Source: Leptonema illini DSM 21528 (lineage in GTDB: Bacteria > Spirochaetota > Leptospiria > Leptospirales > Leptonemataceae). From it: a DNA stretch of 64,000 nt. The notes under the pieces were generated by a model, which was not told the DNA's origin, did no database searches, and was given only the letters and a program-made list of their open reading frames with translations. Positions within the stretch are counted from its first letter, which is position 1. Each line of letters begins with the position of its first letter. Below are positions 41,710 through 50,426 of the stretch, one piece after another. The DNA lies in the NCBI RefSeq assembly GCF_000243335.1, contig NZ_JH597773.1, positions 4,253 through 68,252 of the forward strand, read 5' to 3'. Both the position numbers and the translations under genes were made by a program.

Positions 41710-42282
41710 GTGGTTCTCTGTACAGAAAAAAACTCATCCTCTGACCGGTTTTCGAAGAAAATCGTTCGATATCTGCCCCTGAAGGCTGCGAAGTCGCTCA
41801 CCGGCGTAATCCTGCTGTTCATTCTGGCCTCCTGCCAGCTACTTCCGGTGATGACCGGACCCGGCAGCTCTGAGCGTCGCCTTTCCGGGAAATGGACCAT
41901 TCACTACCTTCGGTCTGCGGAATCCATTCTGAAATCCAGGGGCGGTCCGCTTGATGCCGATCGCGTCCGCAACGCCGAGATTCATCTGAAGCAGAAATTC
42001 TACGGAGAATTCGAGTTCACCGATAAGGGTCAATGGGCTCTGCTCTACCGCGTAGAAGGGAAAGAAAAGAAGGGACGCGGCACTTTCGAGATTAAAGAGA
42101 GACAGGGAGAGCGGCTTGTGCTCACCGTTGTCGAAGAGACAAAAGGCGAACCCGAAACAGCGCCGTCGGGCGAAACCCTGTTGATCGAGTTTCTCGACAC
42201 CGACCTCATCCTTCTTTCGAAGCAGGGAGATGCCGAGCTTCCCCCTCTTGTATTCCAGCGTGAAGCGGGGGCTCAACCGTGA
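41710..42282 (+). CDS. Lipoprotein of unknown function
   Basis: 190 residues as drawn. The signal peptide is internal (SLTGVILLFILASC), so the true start may be later; Cys42 in LASC is the likely lipid-modified residue. The mature part, GKWTIHYLRSAESIL and FYGEFEFTDKGQWALLYRVEGK, is beta-rich like a lipocalin-type or stress-sensing lipoprotein. It overlaps the next lipoprotein gene by 4 bp. Function unknown. Confidence 0.7.
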   Translation: MVLCTEKNSSSDRFSKKIVRYLPLKAAKSLTGVILLFILASCQLLPVMTGPGSSERRLSGKWTIHYLRSAESILKSRGGPLDADRVRNAEIHLKQKFYGEFEFTDKGQWALLYRVEGKEKKGRGTFEIKERQGERLVLTVVEETKGEPETAPSGETLLIEFLDTDLILLSKQGDAELPPLVFQREAGAQP

Positions 42283-42680
42283 CCTCGTCAATCGGATATG
42301 CTATCAGACAGGATTGTAAAAAGGCTGCCCTGATTCTCTGGCTGCCCTTTACCCTGCTCTTAAGTTGTCAGGAGCTGACTGTAAGGCAGAATTACAGCGG
42401 CTTTCGCGCAGAAGAAGAGATCGCCGTCTTCGCTCAGCGCGGACATAAGTTCCGTCTTCAGGGAGACCTGAACCCTCCTGTCGATCGCCTGCAGCTTACT
42501 CCGGGCACGTATATGATCGAATATATGGATCAGTTCAGCAAGGTGCGAGGCGCCGCCTATTGCGACGTCAAGGCCGGCGTGCAGTACAACATCGAGCCAC
42601 GTGGCTTCCGTGATTTTCCAGATCAGATGAAGCGCATGATCGTCGGCGGATGCGTGGCCCTGCCTGCTGAAAAGAAATGA
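42279..42680 (+). CDS. Lipoprotein of unknown function
   Basis: 133 residues. Signal segment ALILWLPFTLLLSC with a lipobox-like LLSC (Cys30). The mature part has FRLQGDLNPPVDRLQLTPGTYMIEYMDQF, resembling the PEGA-like carbohydrate-binding or structural beta folds of envelope lipoproteins. It overlaps both neighbours by 4 bp, so all three genes form one translationally coupled operon. Confidence 0.7.
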   Translation: MTSSIGYAIRQDCKKAALILWLPFTLLLSCQELTVRQNYSGFRAEEEIAVFAQRGHKFRLQGDLNPPVDRLQLTPGTYMIEYMDQFSKVRGAAYCDVKAGVQYNIEPRGFRDFPDQMKRMIVGGCVALPAEKK

Positions 42681-43669
42681 AAAGATACTCCGTTCTCATT
42701 GCCGCTCTTATAGGATTGACCGTAGTTGCTCTCCTCATTGTTGAGTTTATCGTTCGTCGCAGCCGGCCCGACCTTGCCATCGAGCGCCAGTACCGATCGG
42801 CTCACTGCTTCGAGCAATCGTATCTTCTTCTCTGCCCTTCGGTTCAGGGAACGTTTGTGAGGCCGGACGGCTCTTTCTGGACCATGACCATTGATGATCG
42901 CGGGGAACGCATCGTGCCGGAGTCGAAGCCGGGTCAGCCCGAGATCTGGTGGATTGGCGATTCGATCAGCATGGGGTATTTGCTTGATGACGAGAATACG
43001 GCTCCCTTTGCTTTTGCCGCAGCCGGCTACAACGTGCGCAATCTCGGCTCGGACTCTCTTGGAACAAAAGGCATCGCCTTTCGACTGCATCAGGCCCTGA
43101 AAGCAAACGAGCAGGAACATCAGCCGGTTCCGCAGCATATCTTCTGGATCTACAACACGTCGGATTTTGTGGACGACGTGAAAGATCTGCGCTTCGAATC
43201 AAACCCTCTGTACCGCCTTGCCTTCAGGCTTCACTACGAGTTATCGCGAAAATCTGCTCTGTATCTCTTGATTCGTTCAAAGCCGGCTGATATGAATCAA
43301 CTTCCGCCAGGATTCGATGCGGCGCCGCCTGATGATCATCCTACATTCGCAAATCTCAAATCTCTTTCCGGGGAGGTGGCGGCCAGAGGCCTCTCGTTAA
43401 CCATACTTGTATACCCGGGTATGAATCCTGGAACGGGAGGTCCGGGTGTAGAAGATCCGACGACGGCAAAGCTTGTCGAATTCTTAACGGAGAATCGAAT
43501 CGTAACGAATGGACACCCCGTATTCGACGTCATCGATTTACGCGAAGACTTTGTGCGTTTACAGCAGAGCGGACAATCCCCTTATATCAAGCTCGACGGG
43601 CATCCGAACGATATTGCAGCCCGGCTTTTTGCGGAAACGGCCTATCAGTATTTGAAACGACACCGATAA
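42677..43669 (+). CDS. Membrane-anchored SGNH/GDSL-type hydrolase
   Basis: 330 residues. An N-terminal TM helix (VLIAALIGLTVVALLIVEFIV) precedes an extracytoplasmic domain. WWIGDSISMGYLL is SGNH block I (Ser near residue 96), with the later DGHPNDIAARLFAE carrying the catalytic Asp/His. Such proteins remove or transfer acyl groups on envelope polymers or lipids. It ends the operon with two lipoproteins; the substrate is unknown. Confidence 0.8.
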   Translation: MKRYSVLIAALIGLTVVALLIVEFIVRRSRPDLAIERQYRSAHCFEQSYLLLCPSVQGTFVRPDGSFWTMTIDDRGERIVPESKPGQPEIWWIGDSISMGYLLDDENTAPFAFAAAGYNVRNLGSDSLGTKGIAFRLHQALKANEQEHQPVPQHIFWIYNTSDFVDDVKDLRFESNPLYRLAFRLHYELSRKSALYLLIRSKPADMNQLPPGFDAAPPDDHPTFANLKSLSGEVAARGLSLTILVYPGMNPGTGGPGVEDPTTAKLVEFLTENRIVTNGHPVFDVIDLREDFVRLQQSGQSPYIKLDGHPNDIAARLFAETAYQYLKRHR

Positions 43670-43985
43670 GCTCACGTCGGAATCCCCGAAAACGGAATAG
43701 TCATGCCCATGCCAGTCTGAGGCGGACCATCTGATCTCAGACCATCCTGTGAATCATTAACCATTGAATATTTAATATATGAATTATTTGGCCTGGAATT
43801 ATTTGGCATGGAATAATTAAGCCCGCGGCAATTAATCCCAGAATAATTAATGGATTAACTATTGATTACTGAACCATTAACATCCGAATTATTCAGGGAT
43901 TCTCGTTTCAAGCCCTGCTCATCCCGAGCGCTCATTCTTGCCCTGCTCCCAGGTTTCCCGGGCTGGATGTATGATACTGTCCTTT
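43670..43985. other. AT-rich convergent intergenic region with short repeats
   Basis: No gene seen. From about 43750 to 43900 the sequence is dominated by reiterated GAATTATT/GAATAATTAA words, including two near copies of GGAATTATTTGGCMTG (43794 and 43811). It separates the convergent SGNH and MBOAT genes. No clear rho-independent terminator stem was found. Confidence 0.6.
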
Positions 43986-45434
43986 TCAGAACTGGAAATA
44001 CACGAAAGGCTGACTGACCGTTACACTGTATACATAAAGGCAGACGATGAGCACGGCCGTTGAACCCGCATAGACATATACGGGGCGCTCAAGCAAGGAC
44101 ACACTTTTCTTACGCTCCTGCATCCACTCAAGGCCCATCAGCAAAGCCACCAGGGCTACCGCATTCCATGATAGAATCGCCTGCTGACCCGGGGCGAAAG
44201 TAAAGGCGCGCTCTGTCATGAACCACGCGACCTGAATCGGCGAAGCAATAACTTCGGGGTAATGCTGTGGATCAAGAGCAATGGGCTTGCATCGAAAGTA
44301 GAAAAAGGCGAGCGAGAAGACCGTGTAAACATAGAACATGCCCAGGACAGGCGGTAGGCTCTCATAGCGGCTCTTGAATGCCGGAATGGAAAGCACAAGG
44401 CGCTCCATCGCCACAAAGGCACCATGAATGGCGCCCCAGATCAGGAAGTTCCAGTCGGCCCCATGCCAGAGTCCGCTCACAACCATCGTAAAGAAGAGAT
44501 TGAAATAAGCGCGACTGATACTCACACGTGAGCCGCCCATGGGGATATACACATAGTCACGCAGCCAGCTCGAGAACGATATATGCCAGCGACGCCAGAA
44601 CTCTCCCACCGTTGTCGAGAAGAACGGACGCTCGAAGTTTTCGGGAAAGCTGTAGCCAAGCATACGCGCTATACCGATTGCGATATCGGAGTAGCCAGAA
44701 AAGTCGCAGTAGATCTGAAACGAGAAAACAAAGACGGCCATCCAGAGAGACAGAGAGTTATACTGTCCGGGATTCTTGAAAACCTCATCGACAAGAGGCG
44801 AGAGAGCGTCTGCAATAATCGTTTTCTTAAAAAACCCGACGGCAAGCTTACCAAGGCCCGACCGAAAGTTCTGCTCGTTGAACTTCTTCACCGTATCAAA
44901 CTGGTCCAGAAGATCCTTTGTTCGCAGAATCGGTCCGGCCACGAGTTGTGGAAAGAAGCTCAGAAATAAACCGAATCTGAGTAGAGAGGCCGGCGGCTGT
45001 GTCGTCCCGCGATAGACGTCGACGGCAGCTGAAATAGCCTGCAGCCCGAAGAACGATATGCCCATCGGCAAAAGAAAGAGCGGTCCCTGAAAACGATTCG
45101 GGTCGCATACGCCAGCACCGAGCACGAAGTTTATCGCATCGTATACAAGATGCAGATACTTAAAAACAAGCAGAAGGGCAAGGTTTCCGAATACGGCAAC
45201 GCTCAACCACGCTCGACGCTTCCACTCAACAGACGAAGCGACAATACGACGGATAGCAAGATAGGTGATGCCGATCGAATAGAGAAGCAGAAAGATAAAT
45301 GTAAACTCAAAGACGGCATAGAAATAGAGGCTGGTCAAAAAGAGCCAGAGGCGCTGGGCCCGAAGCGGCAGCTGAAAGAAGACGAGGATAACGATCGGAG
45401 CAAAGATATAGAAATGGACGGAATTGAATAGCAT
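43986..45434 (-). CDS. MBOAT-family O-acyltransferase (AlgI-like)
   Basis: 482 residues and about 10-12 TM helices. Family motifs are LPMGISFFGLQAISAAVDVYRG, FFPQLVAGPILR, QIYCDFSGYSDIAIGIARMLGY, GEFWRRWHISFSSWLRDYVYIPMGG and SGLWHGADWNFLIWGAIHGAF. The invariant catalytic His is in LWHG. Such enzymes pass acyl groups across the membrane onto polysaccharides or other surface molecules. The gene overlaps the SGNH gene before it by one base; AlgI-type MBOATs often work with such SGNH partners. Confidence 0.93.
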   Translation of the reverse strand: MLFNSVHFYIFAPIVILVFFQLPLRAQRLWLFLTSLYFYAVFEFTFIFLLLYSIGITYLAIRRIVASSVEWKRRAWLSVAVFGNLALLLVFKYLHLVYDAINFVLGAGVCDPNRFQGPLFLLPMGISFFGLQAISAAVDVYRGTTQPPASLLRFGLFLSFFPQLVAGPILRTKDLLDQFDTVKKFNEQNFRSGLGKLAVGFFKKTIIADALSPLVDEVFKNPGQYNSLSLWMAVFVFSFQIYCDFSGYSDIAIGIARMLGYSFPENFERPFFSTTVGEFWRRWHISFSSWLRDYVYIPMGGSRVSISRAYFNLFFTMVVSGLWHGADWNFLIWGAIHGAFVAMERLVLSIPAFKSRYESLPPVLGMFYVYTVFSLAFFYFRCKPIALDPQHYPEVIASPIQVAWFMTERAFTFAPGQQAILSWNAVALVALLMGLEWMQERKKSVSLLERPVYVYAGSTAVLIVCLYVYSVTVSQPFVYFQF

Positions 45435-46675
45435 CAGCGAGCCTCCGGATAGAGACCACGTTTTGAAAGCTCTGACATTAAAGCGTCGGCGGCCCAGCGA
45501 TTACCTAACTCGGTCAGGTGCCCGTCTTCGCGCAAAAAGAAATCGCCGATACGCTGCTCCTTTTCAGGAACCTCAGTCCGGCACATCGACTTTGTGTAAG
45601 GCATGAGCTCAATTACATCGATGCCTTTTTCTTTAAAGAAGCGTCGGGCCTGAACGGCATAGAGTCCATTCTCATGAAACTTGCCATGAGCGGCGCATCG
45701 GATTTCTTCTTCCTGCATCGGCAGAAGAACGACGACAAGACGTATTCCCTTTGCCCTTGTGAAATGGATAAGTCGATTCAGGTTCTGCTGCGTGAATTCG
45801 GGTAGCGGCTCATAGTCCGGTTCGGAATCGCTACAAAGCAGGCCTTCAGGCAGCGGCTCCGGACAGGTCATTGAAGGGATAGTCTTCTGTTCACTACATC
45901 GTGACGGCTTTCGTATAAGCGCATCGTTAAGATGAGCCGTGGAGGCGCGCAAGGCTTCAGAAGGTGATCGTTTTCCCAGACTCTCTACAAAAGTAAGCAA
46001 ATCGTTCGCAAAGATCGTCTTACGCAATTGCAGCTGTTCCTGTGAGAGCTTCAAGGCCTGTAGTGAATAAAACCATTCCGTGGCCTTGAACTGTGCACGA
46101 AAGAGATTCTTGTAGGCGGCATCATCCTTGCGCATCAGATCCTTTTCGTCGTCGGGCAGAATTCCACGTTCACGAAAGCGCTTCGGGATCCACCAGTCTG
46201 TCGGCGAGGGAAAGAGAAGCACGGTCTTCACCGAATCGATCTGTGAAACGACCTCTTCGGTGCGCAGGGCGTAGGCATAGGTTCCGAATCCGTCGACCGA
46301 TGCGTTGAGCACCTGAAGAGATCCGGCCCTGTTCTTTAAAAGATGGCAGAAATTCAGGCCATCGCCGACGCCGTGGCCCATTGCCAGCGAATCGCCCAGA
46401 CAGAGCGTCTTAGAGCGACCGGGTTGCGGCTCTTCAAGGTCACGCATACCGTACGAGTTAACCGTAAACTGCCCTTCCCAGAGGCCCGACGGATGATCGA
46501 GGTATTCGCTTGTAGAGGGTCGAAGAGAGATCGTATAGTCGGGATGATAGGCATGCACCATCTTTGAGCGTCGATAGTACTGCAGCCCCGGAGGATCGGC
46601 CAGACGCAGAAGAGGTTCGCTGAGTAGCAGACCGACGAAAGGAACCATCAGCCACAGAAGCAGTTTACGATTCAT
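45434..46675 (-). CDS. SGNH-type protein partnered with MBOAT (AlgJ/DltD-like role)
   Basis: 413 residues with an N-terminal signal anchor (LLLWLMVPFVGLLLSEPLLRL). CLGDSLAMGHGVGDG is SGNH block I with the nucleophile Ser, and LREDGHLTELGNRWAADAL supplies the Asp-x-x-His. NSYGMRDLEEPQ upstream is common in this group. It probably acts in the periplasm on the acyl intermediate delivered by the MBOAT encoded next. Target polymer unknown. Confidence 0.8.
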   Translation of the reverse strand: MNRKLLLWLMVPFVGLLLSEPLLRLADPPGLQYYRRSKMVHAYHPDYTISLRPSTSEYLDHPSGLWEGQFTVNSYGMRDLEEPQPGRSKTLCLGDSLAMGHGVGDGLNFCHLLKNRAGSLQVLNASVDGFGTYAYALRTEEVVSQIDSVKTVLLFPSPTDWWIPKRFRERGILPDDEKDLMRKDDAAYKNLFRAQFKATEWFYSLQALKLSQEQLQLRKTIFANDLLTFVESLGKRSPSEALRASTAHLNDALIRKPSRCSEQKTIPSMTCPEPLPEGLLCSDSEPDYEPLPEFTQQNLNRLIHFTRAKGIRLVVVLLPMQEEEIRCAAHGKFHENGLYAVQARRFFKEKGIDVIELMPYTKSMCRTEVPEKEQRIGDFFLREDGHLTELGNRWAADALMSELSKRGLYPEAR

Positions 46676-46676
46676 C

Positions 46677-47657
46677 TCAATCCTGAGTTACGGGCACAAG
46701 CAACGTAGAAAGCGTGGAGAGGATTTCATCGCGCACGCCCGATACGGGGAATGCCCGAACGTAGTTCATCAGCGCATGGATCTCTTCTTCGATTTCGATG
46801 GCAAGACGACGTTTTAATCCGGCCCTTGTAAAAAGGTCAGACACTTCTTCGACGGCTTCGTTCGCATCGCGATTCTTCCAGAGTGACTGCAGGCGCTTGC
46901 GGTCCTTCGCTTTCAGCTCTTCGCGAAGGCGAATCAGCGGATGCGTTACGAGTCCGCGCTGAAAATCGGCAAAGGGCTCTTTACCGAGCTTTTCCCTGGC
47001 GGCGAAGTAATCAAGATAATCATCGCGCACCTGAAAGAGCCGGCCCATTCGCAGGCCGAAATCTCGAAGGCGTGTTCGCTGCGCCGCATCCACACCGGCA
47101 AGGATGCCCGCCCCTTCAGTCATGGCGCCGAAAAGCGAGGCCGTTTTACCGAGCACGATGCGTTCATAGATCGTAGCATCGGTCTCGAACTTCGTCTCAT
47201 GCTCCATCTGTAAAATCTCGCCGACAGAGAGATTCTTGATCACTCGAGTGAAGACGCCAAGAAGCTGAAAACCATGAGGAAGAGATTGCAGATGATCAAG
47301 ACCGCAGGCCAGCAAGAAGTCGCCCGTCAGGATCGTTCGTTTGTTGCCTTCGGTAACATGGAAGGCAGGCAGTCCGCGACGGGAATCTGATAAGTCGATG
47401 ACGTCGTCATGTAGAAGCGAGGCGGCATGGATCAGTTCCCCGATGGCGCCGACATCAAGCCACTCGTCTCCACTGTAGCCGAGCAACTGACAGAAGTAGT
47501 AATGCGTAAGAGGTCTGATACGCTTGCCGCCGCTTTTGACGACGAACTTTCGCGCATCTGTGAATACGGGTAGATCGTCGCCAATAATAGCGCCCAAACG
47601 ACGATCGATTTTCTTGATGATGGCGGCGCGGCCTGTTTTATCGAGGAACGTTTTCAC
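46677..47657 (-). CDS. Polyprenyl diphosphate synthase
   Basis: 326 residues, a trans-polyprenyl synthase. The first Asp-rich motif is LLHDDVIDLSDSRRG (DDxxD), the second QVRDDYLDYFA. GGKRIRPLTHYYF is region I and GDFLLACGLDHL follows the first motif. It extends prenyl diphosphates, giving a quinone side chain or possibly a lipid carrier. It overlaps the SirB1-type gene by 4 bp (ATGA). Chain length cannot be told. Confidence 0.92.
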   Translation of the reverse strand: MKTFLDKTGRAAIIKKIDRRLGAIIGDDLPVFTDARKFVVKSGGKRIRPLTHYYFCQLLGYSGDEWLDVGAIGELIHAASLLHDDVIDLSDSRRGLPAFHVTEGNKRTILTGDFLLACGLDHLQSLPHGFQLLGVFTRVIKNLSVGEILQMEHETKFETDATIYERIVLGKTASLFGAMTEGAGILAGVDAAQRTRLRDFGLRMGRLFQVRDDYLDYFAAREKLGKEPFADFQRGLVTHPLIRLREELKAKDRKRLQSLWKNRDANEAVEEVSDLFTRAGLKRRLAIEIEEEIHALMNYVRAFPVSGVRDEILSTLSTLLVPVTQD

Positions 47658-48538
47658 CGGCTTAAAGAATGATTTTGCAGAATTGCAAAGTGCCGGTTCA
47701 GTGTCTCTTCTTTTTTTGTGTCGCCGCAGGAGGAATAGTGATTCATGAGATTGCGATACATTCGCTTCATTATAGTGAGCGCATCGGCCGGAACGAAGTA
47801 GTCAGGCGCCGGCGTAATCCCCTGTCGCAGCATGAAGCGGACACAATCCTCTTCAGTGAGCAGAGAGCCTTCATTAAAGGGATCAAAGTATGTACTGTAG
47901 TTCCCGTCCACAAAACGAACGATGAAATGCCCCGGAAGATTGATACCCTCGATTGAGAGACCCGCTCGACGGCCGACAAGAAGAGTGAGAATAGAAAGAC
48001 TGACGGGAATGCCAAGACCGGTTTTCAGGACAGAAGTAAGATAGCTGTTTTCAGGATCGTAATAGTTTTCGGTGTTGCCGCGGTAGCCTTTTTCGAAGAA
48101 CAGATAGTCGATCAGCGTATCGAGTTTCTCTTCGGGCCTGCCCCTTGCCACTCTATGCAATCGTTCGGTAAGCGGCTCGGCAAGGCGGTCGAGATCGTGT
48201 GCAAATCCTTCAGGCGTGATCGTCTGGGAGTCGGAAAGCCTGGAAATGACGAACACGGCCGCTTCAATGTCGTTTCGCAGGCTCTCTGTGGCCACAAACG
48301 TTTTTAGATCATGAATGCGCTTCTGCTCATTCAAGTCTTCCATTGAATGGAGACGGAGCTGGCAGCGGCGATGCGGGTCTTCGATGGTTTCGATGAGCGG
48401 CTGCGGATGATGCCCGAAGGGAATAGAATCGAGCAATCGATCCATGATCTGAGATCGTATGGAATCATCTTCGACTTCGTTATAGAAGTCCAGAAGATAC
48501 CCGATCTCTTTCGAGTCGACGCCTTCACCCTTCATCAA
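47654..48538 (-). CDS. SirB1-type transglutaminase-like protein
   Basis: 294 residues. FEKGYRGNTENYYDPENSYLTSVLKTGLGIPVSLSILTLLVGRRAGLSIEGINLPGHFIVRF is the Transglut_core2 (SirB1) signature, with the conserved His in GHFIVRF and Asp in FDPFNEG. The family's catalytic Cys seems to be replaced, as in most SirB1 proteins. The exact function is not known. It lies between a glycosyltransferase and the polyprenyl synthase gene in one operon. Confidence 0.85.
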   Translation of the reverse strand: MMKGEGVDSKEIGYLLDFYNEVEDDSIRSQIMDRLLDSIPFGHHPQPLIETIEDPHRRCQLRLHSMEDLNEQKRIHDLKTFVATESLRNDIEAAVFVISRLSDSQTITPEGFAHDLDRLAEPLTERLHRVARGRPEEKLDTLIDYLFFEKGYRGNTENYYDPENSYLTSVLKTGLGIPVSLSILTLLVGRRAGLSIEGINLPGHFIVRFVDGNYSTYFDPFNEGSLLTEEDCVRFMLRQGITPAPDYFVPADALTIMKRMYRNLMNHYSSCGDTKKEETLNRHFAILQNHSLSR

Positions 48539-48540
48539 GA

Positions 48541-49914
48541 TTAAATTAAACCAATACGCCTCATTCTGTCAATAAAAAGCAGAGCTGCGACATGCGCTCC
48601 GGCTACGAGAAAAAACGTCCCTTCGTGCCACCCCTGCCCTGCTCTGTAGTCGGGAATTACCGCATACCAGAGCAAAAGCATCGGAAAAAAGGCAAGAATC
48701 CTGTGTGCACCGCGCAAAATCATGAACGGCACGAACCACAGGAAATACCAGGGATGAAGTGTAATCCTCCATAGGAAGTATAGCGCAAGGAATATCATCC
48801 CGAGCGGCCACATCTCTCCAGGTTTTCGCACAGGCATGCGCATTCCCGGATGAAGGAATCCGAAGAATGTCAGAGCCAGGACAAAAACCGGAAGGAGGAA
48901 CAGCCGGTAAAGGGCCTGCCCGTCATAGACCGAATAACCCAGTCTCTCCAGCACATAGACCGCCGGATGATAGGCCGTCCACCAGTTTGAGAAGAACTGC
49001 GTCTGTTTGAAAAAGCCGAGCGCATCCTCTTTCGTCGGCCACAGAATCATAAACGAGAATATGGCCATGAAAAACAGCGTTATGCATGCCGTTATATAGT
49101 AGGTCTTTCGGCTTTTATGAGTTCTATCAAGCCATGCCTGAAGCGTTATAAAGATGCCTTCGGGCTTGATCAGCGGCAGAATTACGGCAAGCATGCCTGA
49201 GCTCCCCGAAAGAAGAGCCAGGGCACCGAACATGCCCTGCACGTCTGCATGCAGAGATGCGCTGAAGACTAAGAATGGGGACGTTCCCATTACAGAAAGC
49301 AGCGATGCGCGATGACGCCGAGAGAGACGTCGCCATGCCAGCAAAAATAACGCTACGGTTACTGCGCTCCAGACCGCCGCAAAGATCACACGTGCCGGAA
49401 CCACGCCCCCCAGCCAGTAAAACAGGCTACCGGCAAGCCAGGCCTGCAACTGAGTAAAAGGAAGATAGATCGTCTGCCTGTGCGCATGATTGGGAAGCAG
49501 ATCAAATCCGGCAGGCGGCGGAAGATCGACTGGCGGTAATCGATACACCGGTCTTCCCTGCACAAGCTGCAGGCCGTCGTAAACATGCCTGATCCAATCA
49601 TCTGAATAGTAAGTCAGCGGAAGAAGCATCCACAGAATAAAAAGAGCGAAACCGAGCAGTCTGAGGGTTCGTGCATGTGGATGCAGCAGAACAATGGCGG
49701 CTCTTCGACGCAGGAAAAAAAGATCAAGCCAGACGAGAATCGACAGGCACAGGATAAACACATTGGAAGAGACGCCAGGTAGCAGCCTCAGAAATAGCGC
49801 CATGCAGACGATGTAAGCGATGTAAAACGGCCAGATACTTCGCCGGCCTTTTGAATCCCTTTGCAAGAGGCGCCCGGTCATGATCTGCTCTTTGAACACG
49901 TCCCCCCTCCACAT
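48541..49914 (-). CDS. GT87/GT39-like polyprenyl-phosphate glycosyltransferase
   Basis: 457 residues and about 11-12 TM helices. The first periplasmic loop carries the YYSDDWIRHVYDGLQLVQGRPVYRLPPVDL segment, with an acidic DD motif near the catalytic position of GT-C enzymes. SASLHADVQGMFGALALLSG and KPEGIFITLQAWLDR suit the family. GT-C enzymes use a polyprenyl-phosphate sugar donor on the outer membrane face. The neighbouring polyprenyl synthase and acyltransferase suggest surface-glycan assembly. An alternative start lies at MTGRLLQ, 11 codons in. Confidence 0.75.
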   Translation of the reverse strand: MWRGDVFKEQIMTGRLLQRDSKGRRSIWPFYIAYIVCMALFLRLLPGVSSNVFILCLSILVWLDLFFLRRRAAIVLLHPHARTLRLLGFALFILWMLLPLTYYSDDWIRHVYDGLQLVQGRPVYRLPPVDLPPPAGFDLLPNHAHRQTIYLPFTQLQAWLAGSLFYWLGGVVPARVIFAAVWSAVTVALFLLAWRRLSRRHRASLLSVMGTSPFLVFSASLHADVQGMFGALALLSGSSGMLAVILPLIKPEGIFITLQAWLDRTHKSRKTYYITACITLFFMAIFSFMILWPTKEDALGFFKQTQFFSNWWTAYHPAVYVLERLGYSVYDGQALYRLFLLPVFVLALTFFGFLHPGMRMPVRKPGEMWPLGMIFLALYFLWRITLHPWYFLWFVPFMILRGAHRILAFFPMLLLWYAVIPDYRAGQGWHEGTFFLVAGAHVAALLFIDRMRRIGLI

Positions 49915-49940
49915 GCCCGCTGCTCGCAGAAGATCCCGGG

Positions 49941-50426
49941 CTACGATGCTTCGGTCGTGAAGAAAAGCAGGCCTGTGATATACGTAAAGAGATAGAGAAC
50001 GATGAAGATGAGATGTAGCCGTACATGCCGCTTCCTGTCATGTCGCAGCCCCGTCCAGGCCATGACAAACATCAACAGAAAGGCCGTACTTGCGACAAAG
50101 CGATGCACGAAAATCCAGAATGGAGAAACCGTCGCGATAAAGCCCGCCGCCTCACGATCGCCCAGATACAGTACGTAAACAGAGAAAAGCAGGGCCAGCG
50201 CCGACAGTAGATTGGCGAATATGCCCATGATCATGAAAGGACGATGCAGCTTCAGTCTCTTTCGAAAGATATATCCGAGTGCGAAGAAAACGACCGAGGC
50301 CGTCATGCCGGTATTGACGATGATCAGAGTCACGGGTACAGTTTCACAGGCGCCGTTTTTGAAGCAAGAAGAACAGAGGTTAACCTCAGGTATCGTCGTC
50401 GTCCCGCGTCGAAGAAAGCAACTCAT
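49941..50426 (-). CDS. DUF420-like heme-type membrane protein
   Basis: 161 residues; the upstream part overlaps fliM, so a start at the GTG of VTLIIVNTG or a nearby ATG is likely. Four hydrophobic helices with histidines at membrane edges (LKLHRPFMIMG, FWIFVHRFVASTAF, RKRHVRLHLIF) follow the DUF420 pattern of respiratory-chain assembly or heme-type proteins. Substrate or heme binding is inferred. Probably cotranscribed with fliM. Confidence 0.6.
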   Translation of the reverse strand: MSCFLRRGTTTIPEVNLCSSCFKNGACETVPVTLIIVNTGMTASVVFFALGYIFRKRLKLHRPFMIMGIFANLLSALALLFSVYVLYLGDREAAGFIATVSPFWIFVHRFVASTAFLLMFVMAWTGLRHDRKRHVRLHLIFIVLYLFTYITGLLFFTTEAS

